Assembly: GCA_946545035.1 (NCBI GenBank)
Contig: CAMNND010000001.1
Location: 1 to 64,000, forward strand
Direction of reading: 5' to 3'
DNA: 64,000 nucleotides
Source: an uncultured Clostridium sp.
GTDB taxonomy: Bacteria; Bacillota; Clostridia; TANB77; CAG-508
Position numbers and translations under genes: made by a program. The notes under the pieces are model-generated. The model was not told the origin of the DNA. It made no database searches and was given only the letters and a program-made list of their open reading frames with translations. Positions 52,470 to 63,300 of this stretch are shown here, piece after piece; the stretch's first letter is position 1, and every line of letters begins with the position of its first letter.

Positions 52470-53774
52470 ATGCCTGCTAATTTAGTTAAATTTGTCTACG
52501 CTGCTAGTGCAACTCCACAACAAATTGCGGCTTTTGATAGTAATACTATTTATTTTATTGGTAATTCTCGTCAAATATATAAAGGTTCTACTCTTTATGA
52601 TGGCGGTTCTGCAGATATTGCTGCAGATTTAGCTACTCTTGAATCTTATATTGGTACATTACCTGTAGATAGTAGTTACACTGATCTTATTGATTATATT
52701 AATAAATCAATTGCCGCAGGAGATGAAACTGTTACAAACTTAGTTACTACTCTGGATAATAGTCTTGCGACTGTTGCAAAAAGTGGAGCTGCCGCAGATG
52801 TTAATATTGCAGATAGCGGTGGTAATTTTGCATCAGGAACAGTTGAAGGAGCTTTAGCAGAACTATATACTGCTATTGGAACTGGTGGAACGAATTCTGC
52901 TGTAACAATTACTAAAACAACTGGCGGACCTGATGATAATTATGCTTATCGTTACGTATTTAGCCAAGGTGGTTCTACTATTAATAATGGAACAATTGAT
53001 ATTGCAAAAGATATGGTAGCTACTAATGGTGAATTAATTCATCCAACTGCACAAAATCCTATCACTATTGGTGGACAACAAGTAACTTCTGGTACATACA
53101 TTGCAATGACAATTGCTAATGGTGATACTTTTTATATTAACGTAGCAGATTTAATTGAATATAATTCAGTTTCTAATACAGATGAAATTACATTAACAGA
53201 TACTAATCATACGATTAGTGCAACTGTTGGAGAAATCGCAGCAAGTAAGATTCGTTATTCTCAAACTCAAACAGTTGCTCAAGCGATTAATGCTCTTGAA
53301 ACGGCATCATCTACAGGAGTAGATACTAAAATTTCAACTGAAATTAATAAACTTGATGCAGACTTAGATGCAACTGCGGGATCTGTTATAACAGGTATTA
53401 CTGAAACTGATGGTAAAATTACTCATATTGACGAGGTTGCTCTTACTGCAACAAATGTTGCTTATGGTCAAACTACGGTCGGTGCAGCTCTCGACACTAT
53501 TGGAGCAATACCAGGAACTTCTAGTGCAACAACTGTTGTTGGATATATTGATGAAAAAGTTGGAGCCGGTGTTTCTACGCTTGATGCGGATTTAGATGCA
53601 TCTGGTACACCACAACATTCTGGAGTTTTTGTTATGTCAGGAGTTACAGAAGTTGATGGTATAATTACTTCTGTAGACAGTACAGAAGTTGAAGTAGCTG
53701 GCGCGGCTGCAGCAGCTCAAGCAGCTGCACAAGCTTATACTGATACAGCTCTTACTTGAGGCTCTATTAGTTAA
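52470..53774 (+). CDS. Repetitive tail-fibre protein (434 aa)
   Basis: ATG 52470 is nine bases after GAAAGG; the ATG at 52464 is too close. The sequence is Ala/Thr/Ser/Gly-rich with heptad-like segments typical of trimeric fibre shafts. It has internal duplications (KLDADLDATAGSVITGITE and TLDADLDASGTPQHSGVF; TEVDGIITSVD and TETDGKITHID). The C-terminus has an Ala-rich coiled coil (AGAAAAAQAAAQAYTDTA) and ends TWGSIS with Trp by TGA. A terminator follows. Likely a receptor-facing fibre. Confidence 0.65.
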
Positions 53775-53795
53775 TAATTATTTTAAAAATTAATT

Positions 53796-53832
53796 AAGGG
53801 GAAAAATTTTAATATTTTTCCCCTTTTTCTTT
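53796..53832 (+). terminator. Terminator after fibre gene
   Basis: AAGGGGAAAAAT-TTTAAT-ATTTTTCCCCTT followed by TTTCTTTT. Confidence 0.85.
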
Positions 53833-53853
53833 TATAAAAAGGAGGGGAATTAT

Positions 53854-54354
53854 ATGCCTAAAGTTAGATTTTATCGTAGCACCGATGGAACTTTTTTACC
53901 TCCGATTCAAAATGGATCTATAATAGTCGTCCAACGAGAAGGCTCAGATAGTCAAGGATTTAATTATGGAGACATTTATGTAGATATAGACGATGCTACT
54001 CGTCTAAGAATATTACCTAACAATGAATATAAGACATATAATACAAATGATTTAAACTTAAAAAATATTATTCCTGCACAAGGTTTTTTGTGCATGATTA
54101 CCAATACAGAAAATCAACAAATTGGAGTTGTAATTGGAGATGGTATTACTAGTTTAAATACTCTAATTAAGACTTCATTAATTCCAAATATTACATATAC
54201 AGATCATTTACCTATTGATTTCTGAAATAATAAAATTAATGCTTATATAGGAACTGATATTCCAAAATATAATTCTGAAAATTTAGATACAATAGGTCAA
54301 ATTTTAAATATAATTAACCCAGAAGAAACTTTAGTTTTAACAGCCTTATATTAG
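53854..54354 (+). CDS. Fibre-associated protein (166 aa)
   Basis: ATG at 53854 after AAAAGGAGGGG. The N-terminal 110 residues resemble fibre-attachment domains (KVRFYRSTDGTFLPPIQNGS, NYGDIYVDIDDATRLRIL, GVVIGDGITSLNTLI). One Trp by TGA (IDFWNNK). The TAG stop is inside the binding site of the next gene, so the two genes are probably coupled. It may cap or attach the giant fibre that follows. Confidence 0.6.
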
Positions 54355-54367
54355 GAGGATAAATAAT

Positions 54368-57300
54368 ATGAGTATTGACACAGCCAACGGATATATATCT
54401 CAAGTTGTTCTTCCTCCAAAAGAAGAAGGCGACATTGAAAGATTATATTTAATTAAAGATAAAAATGCGCAAGATAATATTAAACTTTTACAATCTGATT
54501 TAACATCTTTAGATAGTGAATTAAATACATTAGATAATAAAATAGATAATATCGAAATTCCTAATATTTCTAATTTAGTTAGTACAGATGATTTAACTAA
54601 TACTGTTTCAGGTTTAATTAGCAAAAAAGAAACAAATGATAACTATGTAACTTGGTCCAGTTTACTTACTTATTATTCTAACAATGCTACTTTAAAAAAT
54701 AATTATGCCCATATTACAGATGGAATAATTGATAATGCAACAATTAATCATGAAAATGTAAATGGTTTATCTGAAAATTATGCGCATATTGCTCAAGGAA
54801 AAATTATCAATGCAGTAATTGATTACAATAATGTAGATGGGCTAAATGAAAATTACGCCCATATAACTGATGGTATAATTAATAATGCAACAATAAATTA
54901 TACAGATATTAATGATTTAAATGATCATTATGCAAGTATTTCAAATGGAATAATTGATAATGCAAGCATAGATTATACAAAAATTAATAATTTAAATGAT
55001 AATTATGCTCATATAACGAATGGCTCAATTGATAATGCAACTATTAGCCATCAAAAAATTGAAGATTTAGGTAATAATTATGCTCATATTGTCAATGGGA
55101 TTATTGATAACGCGAATATTGATTATGCTAATGTTAATAACTTAAATACTAATTATGCACATATTACAGATGGAATTATTGACAATGCAAATATTGATCA
55201 AGCAAAAGTTAATAATTTAGACACTAACTATGCGCATATTGAAAATGGAGTTATTGATAATGCCACAATTGATCAAGCTAAAGTTAATAATTTGGATGCT
55301 AATTATGCACATATTCAAAATGGTGTTATTGACAATGCAAATATCGATCAAGCAAATATTAACAATTTAGATGCTAATTACGCACATATTACAAATGGAA
55401 CCATTGATAACGCAAATATTAGTTATGCAAATGTTAGTAATTTAAATGCTCATTATGCACATCTTGAAGATGGAGTTATTGATAATGCTCTAATCGGATA
55501 TGCTAATGTTGATCAATTAGATTCTCATTATGCAGAAATTGATATGGCTAATGTTAATAATGCTTGAATTGAAAATGGTGTTATTAAAGATGCCGCAATC
55601 TCTGATGCAAAAATACTTGGAGTTAGTGCAAATAAACTTACCGCAGGAAAAATAGATGCGGCAAACATTAATGTAATAAATCTTCGTGCAGATAATTTAA
55701 TTGTTACTAAAATTAATGGACAACCTGTTATTGGTGGATATACATTAGTAGACCCCGCAATCTCAGGATATATAGATAAAAATCCAAGCCAAGAAAAATG
55801 GTATGAATTTTATAATAATTTATATACTCTTACTGTTGATACTGTAGTAGATCCTAATAAAAATTATTATACCACTTCTGATTCAGTTGAGTTATATGAC
55901 CAAGCTACAATCGACGGAATGCTTGAAAATATAAATGCAAGAATAGATTCTCAAATTGAAACTTGAACAGTAGATGAATTACCTACTCTAAATAACTATC
56001 CCGCAAATCAATGAAATACAAATAAATTAAAAGATGCTCACATTGGGGATATTTGTTATGTTGTTAATGCGGCAGATGATTATAATGGCTATACATACCG
56101 TTTTGCATATGATAATAAAAGTCAACAATATAGTTGGATTTTAATTCAAGACAATGATACAGCTGCTACTCTTGGACGAATTACTCAACTTGAAGAATTT
56201 AATAATCAACTTGTTCATTGAGAAGATGCTACTGATGAAGGCGTTACTACCGTTAGAGGACGTTTCACAGAACTTTCAGGTCGAATTGATAAAGTTGTAA
56301 AATCGTCTATTCAGCTTTGACATACGGCAGAAAATACAACCCTTCCTGATAAACCAACTTCTGCAATTACAAGTGTTTCAACAGAAGGTAATATTTGAAC
56401 TTCTGTTGTACCAATATATAATGCTAATTATCCTTATTATTTCTATTGTTGGCAATATCAGTATGAAGATGAATCTTATGATTGATCCGCAGTTGTTTAT
56501 GATCAAGCTACCACAGAAGCCCAAGAGCGAGCAAGAACTGGTATAGCAAATGCGGCGACTGCACAAAGTACAGCAGAAGATAATATTAGATCAAGTGTTC
56601 AACTTTGGTTCACAAAGAAGGATAAAGAAGAATTTCCTAATAAGCCTACTAGTCAAGTTACTAATAACAGCGCAACAGGAAATACTTCATATAATAGATG
56701 AAATCTAGTTGTTCCTACCTATAATATAGGTTATCCATATTATTTCTATTGCTATCAGCAACAAAAAGGTGATGGAACTTATCAATGAACAGATGTTGTA
56801 TATGATGATATTACCTCTGCGGCAATGGAAACTGCGCGATCTGCTATTAGCACCTTTGAAACTTTTGAACAAACAACTTTCAAAGAAGTTACTGATACAA
56901 TTGATACTCAAGGAACAACTATTACTCAATTACAGACCGCAACTGAGAAAGCGTTATCTCAAGGTATAGAATATATAGTAGGAACGCATGGAACTACCGC
57001 AACTAGTAATTGAACTGGTGTTACTCAAGAAGAACAATTATATACCGGTAAACAAATAGCTTATTATATGACTAGTGCTGGTGTAAGTAATAATCCTGCT
57101 ACATTAAATCTACAATTATCAGATGGAACTTGAAGTGGCCCAATTAATGTTAAAATTAATAATACAGATGTAACAGATCAATATCCAAAAGATACAGTTA
57201 TAAAACTCACTTATGACGGCGGAGCTTGAAAATCTGATAATTATAATTCAGATACAAACTATTATGATCGTGAAGCTTATAAAGCAAGCGTAACTGCTAA

Positions 57301-60300
57301 CGGAGCTATTTCCGCAGGTAGAATAGGAGTATTTGGAACTGATGGTAAATTAAAATTATTATCAAATTCCGCTTTTGATACTTCTTATCCAATACTTTAT
57401 ATTGGAACAGCTTATACTACTAATACCTTAACACAGACTAATAATTATACTTTTTGAGGTACTCCTTTTAATCTTACTAATACTCATGCTATTACAGGAG
57501 CTGCCGCAGGCAAACCAGTATATATAGTTGGTGCATTAAATGGTAACATTATAACTCCAACATCTGAGGTATTAACTTGCACAGAACCAACAGAAGAGAA
57601 TGGATTATTCTATCTTCGTTTAGGTCTTATGTCTACTGCAAGTAATGCAGTTTTAGAGTCTCAACATCCAATATATGCATTTATGGATGGGAAATTCCAA
57701 CAGACAACACAAAGTGTAGTGACAGTCTCAAATACTGTAAATACAGTAAAACAAACCGCTGATATAAATAGTGCTAAAATTTCTAATTTAACTCAGACTC
57801 TTGGAACTAATGCGGACGGCACTACCGCAGAAAATGATATTATACATCAAATATCAGAGATAAATCAAGATCTTGATGGTATAAGCACAAGAGTAAGTAA
57901 AACAGAAGCTTCGCTAAGGAGCAGTACTTTTGCAACTTCTTCTACTGCAGCAAGTACCAAAGCTAAAACAGCGACTATTTTCCCTGAAAATAACGATTTT
58001 GAATTATATACTGGTGCAACTATTACAGTAAAATTTACAAATAATAATACTGCTTCTGCGCCAACTTTAAAGATTAATTCTACTGAAGCTAAGCCTATTA
58101 AAACTTATTCTGGAGCGAATCTTAGTGAAGCAGAATATAAATGAGATGCTGGTTCTACTATGAATTTTGTTTATGATGGAACTAATTGACGTATTCAAGA
58201 TAGTACTGAATTAACAAGATTAAAGAACAATGAATCTCGTATTACACAAACTGCTGATTCTATTACTTCATTAGTGGCTAATAATGAAACTTATACTGCC
58301 CCTGATGGTACTACTAAAACTAATACAATTAGAAGCGCAATTAAACAAAATGCAGATAATATTGATCTAAGAGTAGAAAAAGCTAACGTTATTGCTTCTA
58401 TTAATGCAAGCGTTGAAACTGATGGAACTAGCGCAGTAAAAATTTCTGCGGATAAAGTTAATATTGAAGGCGCGGCGATATTTAATAGCGGTCGTTTATC
58501 GACAACTAGTTTAAATAATACTTATGATTCTAAGGGATCAGCTTCAGCTGCTCAAACCGCTGCAATTAATGCGGCCGCTGTAGATGCTACCCAAAAAGCA
58601 AATGATGCTCAGAGTGCGGCAGAAGCAACTGCTTCTGCAGACGCTACTCAAAAAGCCAATGCGGCACAATCAGCTGCAATTTCAGCAGCAGCGACGGATG
58701 CTACTGAAAAGGCTAATGCAGCTCAAAGTGCAGCGGAGGCAACAGCTGCCGCAGATGCCACTGAAAAAGCTAACGCAGCTCGAGATGCTGCTATTAGCGC
58801 AGCTGCAACCGATGCAACAACTAAAGCGAATGCAGCCGAGGCGAACGCAAAGGCCAACGCAGTCAAGCGCACTCAGCGCATCTGGTACCGCTCGAACAGC
58901 GCCACAGCGCCTTCTACGCCCGGAACAGCATCCTCGAACTGGGTAACTAAAGCCGACGATGGTAACAGTGCATGGACCAAAATGCACATCGCCATCAACA
59001 ATACGCACAAGTATATCTACACGTGCGAACAGTATGAGATGGCTAATGGCACGGTGGGATATACATCGGTCCTTCTAGACAACACTATCACAGTAATTGA
59101 CGGTGGCAACATCATCACTGGTAGCGTCAAGGCGAACGCCATCAACGCTTCGTCAGGTACATTCGATACTGCTAATATTCCTGAGTTGACCGCGAATCAT
59201 ATTAAGGCTAATGTCATCAGTTCCATTAATCAATCTACGGAGACGGTTAAGATTCAGGCTTCCAAGGTTGAGATTGACGGTACGGCGGTGTTTTCAGCTA
59301 TTAGCTCAGATGTTGATGATGCAATAACCGATAAAGGTTATGCTACGACCACTCAAGCACAAGGCTATGCAAACACTGCAAAATCCGAAGCTATTAGCGC
59401 TGCAGCAACTGACGCAACGTCTAAAGCTAATGCAGCAGAAGCAAATGCTAAGGCAGCTATTCCCAGTGATATTTCTGAATTGAATAATGATACTGGTTTT
59501 ATTACAAATGCTGATGTGCCCACAAAAGTGTCGGAGTTAACGAACGACTCTGGTTTCCAAACTGCTTCTCAGGTCAATACAACTATTACCGGAAAGGGTT
59601 ATCAGACTGCTTCTCAGGTAGATTCTGCTATTACCTCTAAGGGCTATCAAACTTCTAGTCAAGTAGAAAGTGCCATCACATCCAAGGGTTATGCCACAAC
59701 TACTCAGGCACAAGAATATGCGAATACTGCGGAGCAGAATGCTAAAGCGGCTATTCCGACAGATATTTCTAACTTAAATAATGACTCTGGTTTTATCACA
59801 AGTGCTGACGTTGTGCAAAATTGATTTGCTACGTGCACAACGGCTGCGGGCACTAAGGACAAAGTTGCCACAATAACCCCAGCTACTACGAGTTTCTCGC
59901 TCAAGGCTGGTGTCACCGTTAATGTTAAGTTTACGAACACCAACAGTTACAGTGCGACGTCAAGCTCGCACGTGACGCTGAACGTCAACAGTACGGGCGC
60001 CAAGAACATCTACTACGGTGCAAGCTCTGCCCCAACAGGCACCAATACAACTCCATTCGGTAGAGCTAATTACACTAACACCTATGTCTATGATGGAACA
60101 TATTGGGTATGGGTCAGCTCAAGCGCGGACAATAACTCCGATACATACAACCGTGTGCGCTGGCAGGATGTGGTTACGATTCTTGAAAAGCCTACTGGAA
60201 CTTGGCGAATCCTGTGCGGAACAGCTTCTGGGTACAAGCAGATTAAAACAGGAGTCACGTTCGACCTTGCGTACCCGATTCTTTCATTCTCGACTCAACC

Positions 60301-63300
60301 AGAGGCGAATGCCACAGCTGATACGGGGTACCTTTCCGTTAACAGCTTAACGTTCTCGAATACTGCGGCAATCCAGTCTGGTGCAGCAGGTAAGACGATA
60401 TTCCTGAAAGGAACCATCTCTGGCAATACATTTACAATCGATTCAACGAACGTATTTACTACAGTCGTTCCAACAAGCGAGGATGGCTTCTTCTACATTC
60501 CGCTAGGCATTATGACCTCCGCGACTGTTGGATATTTCGAGTCATCTAAGGATCTTTACGCCTATCTGGACGGTCGATTCCGTCAGGTTACGCCAACTGA
60601 GATTGTAGCCAGTCAGCGAATTTACTATCGCTCTAAGGTGTCTGGCACTGTCCCGAAGCCGACCGCATGGATCACCCTAGCCACAAATAAGTACAATGAT
60701 ACTGTTAGTGTCGGTAACAGTGGTTGATCTACGAAAGTCACTCCAATTGCAGCATCCAAGGCCGAGAATGTTGCTAAGTATTTATATTTATATACATGTG
60801 AGCAGCGAAAAAGACTTGACGGTACAATTGAATGTACGGCTGTTACTCTTGATGAAAATACTACTATTATTGATGGTGGTAATATTATTACTCATACAGT
60901 TACAGCTGAACAACTCAATGCAACAAGCATTAATGCTAGCAAAAGCTTGACGGTTGGCGCGATGACCGACGCAGCCGCGAGCACGATTCTGAACAGTAAC
61001 GTGCAGGTCGGAGGGAGGAACCTGTTGAGGCTAACCCAAAGTCCCCAAGTGTCCGAAACTGCATGGTCTTATACGGCGGTGCCGACGAGCATTGATGGGT
61101 GGACGAGGTATGCCAACGCGGTGACTTTGGAGCGTACAGATAACGGTATAAAGGCAACCCACAATACCACAAGCACTAGCGACGGTTTTGTTGTACCACT
61201 TGTCACGTACAATGCCGTAACAGGCGGAGAGAGTCTTTCCGTTTCATTCGAGTATCGAACCAACATGACCTCAATCGGAACGCCATATCTTCTCGCCACA
61301 ACTAACGAAGGTGGTACCACTGGTAATACCCCTCTTGGTCACAGCGTTTCGGTAACAAAGTCCGAAACCGAGTGGGCTAAGTTCAGTGCTATTTGGACAT
61401 TCCCCACAGCAACAAATAAGGTCTATGCATTCCTCCTTCTGACTTATCTAGCAACATCAGGCGGATGGATAGAGATTAAAGACAGCACTCTCAAGCTCGA
61501 ACGCGGCAACAAGGCCACCGACTGGACTCCTGCGCCAGAGGACCAAACAGCATATGTGGATGCAATTCAGGTCGGCGGAAGAAACTTGCTGCGTGGTACG
61601 GCTGCGATGATGTCTGGCACAGGCCGTTGGAATACAGGAACCTTCCGCGCATCTGGTGGCACGCTTTCAAACGTTACTACTACTGATCTACCTCTTCCAA
61701 GCGTTTCTAGTGCCTTGCGAGTTACAAATAATGGTAGCTCCGCAGCCAATGTTGGTTTTGCACAGGATGTAATCTCCGGGCTTGTCGCTGGCGAGGCGTA
61801 TACCGAAAGCGGGTGGATTCGCGCGAGTGCTGCGATGGAAGGATATTTTCAACCGATATGGAAGTCTACTGCGCAAATGACGTCGACCAACAATGTTGCT
61901 GGAAAACGATTTCATCTGACAACTGATTGGCAGTGGTTTTCGTGGACGGGAACGCTTAATGGAGATCAGGCCAGCACATACAGCGGCGGATATGCTTATG
62001 CTATAAACTGTCCCGCAGGTGGATGGTTCGAAGTCTGTGGTTTAAAGCTTGAAAAAGGTAACAGAGCTACTGATTGGACACCCGCACCGGAAGATGTAGA
62101 CTCAGCAATAGAACAATCTGTCGCTGGACAAGGTGGATTTACAATTCTTTGAAATTATGAAAATTTTACAACAGCAAACAATGGAGAAGGATATATCTGT
62201 GCTTTAGATCCAATAACAGGTACTAAGTCGGATTCTGATGGCTGAATAATGTGAAATGGTGTAAAGCGAACTATTCCAAAAGGTATGATTAATCCTAATA
62301 CGGTACATCCATATAATACTCCATGTTATATAGTGTGTAGACTTTCATCTGCAGACGCTACAACCGGAACTAATTATATTGTTTCATATAATTCTGGTTG
62401 AAAAGGTGGAGTAATTAATGCGGGCGCACTTTCTGACTGAACTTGAAATGAAGCTACAGATATTATTATTGGTAAATATGTCGAAACTGCATCTGAAGCA
62501 GCTTTTGTTGAAATGGAAATTTATAATCCTCCATTATCATCTAAACAAATTACAACTCAAAATATTACCGCTTCAAGAGCTAATAGTACAGCTACTACCG
62601 CGAATAATAAACTTGTAGCTTTCCGTGGTGTATGTTCTACAGCTGCGGGCACCGCAGCGAAAGTAGTATCTTGTACAGGTTTCGCGCTTACACAAGGTTA
62701 TTCTATAACAGTATATAATACAACAGATAACACTAGTGCAGCAAAATTAACTCTAAATGTGAATTCTCTTGGAGCAAAAGACGTTTGAGTTGCAGGCGCT
62801 GTTACTTCAGATACTAATCGATTACTTTGAAAAGCAGGTTCCACTATAACTTTTGTTTATGATGGTACTCAATTTAGAGTTGCAGATAGTCCTGCATCGC
62901 TTTATGGTACTACTTGTACAATTGCAGAAGGAACTGCTGCAAAAACTACTACGGCTAATGATTGTGTAATTTTTAAAGGTACACAAATTACAGTACCTAT
63001 GTCTAATTCTAATACAGCTACAAGTCCTACTCTTAATGTTTCCTCTCTTGGAGCTACAAATATTTATCATGGATCTGGCACTACAGGTCCTACTAAAGCC
63101 AATGGCTATGCGTGACCTGCAACTGCCGCAGTAATATTTACTTATGATGGTAAATTCTGACGTTTTGGTAATCAAACATTTATCGATGGTGGAAATATTC
63201 TAACTGGAACAATTGCTGCAGATCGTATTAAAGCTAATGTTATTAGCGCTGTAAATAATGGTACAGGTACTATTAATGCAGATAAAATTAATGTTTCAGC

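Noticed and set aside
54701..55525. CRISPR array
   Set aside because: The 75-bp repeats are coding, contiguous and vary at third positions; there are no spacers.
58584..59008. Gln/Leu-rich and Cys-rich frames in the coiled-coil region
   Set aside because: Shadows of the Ala-rich repeats in other frames.
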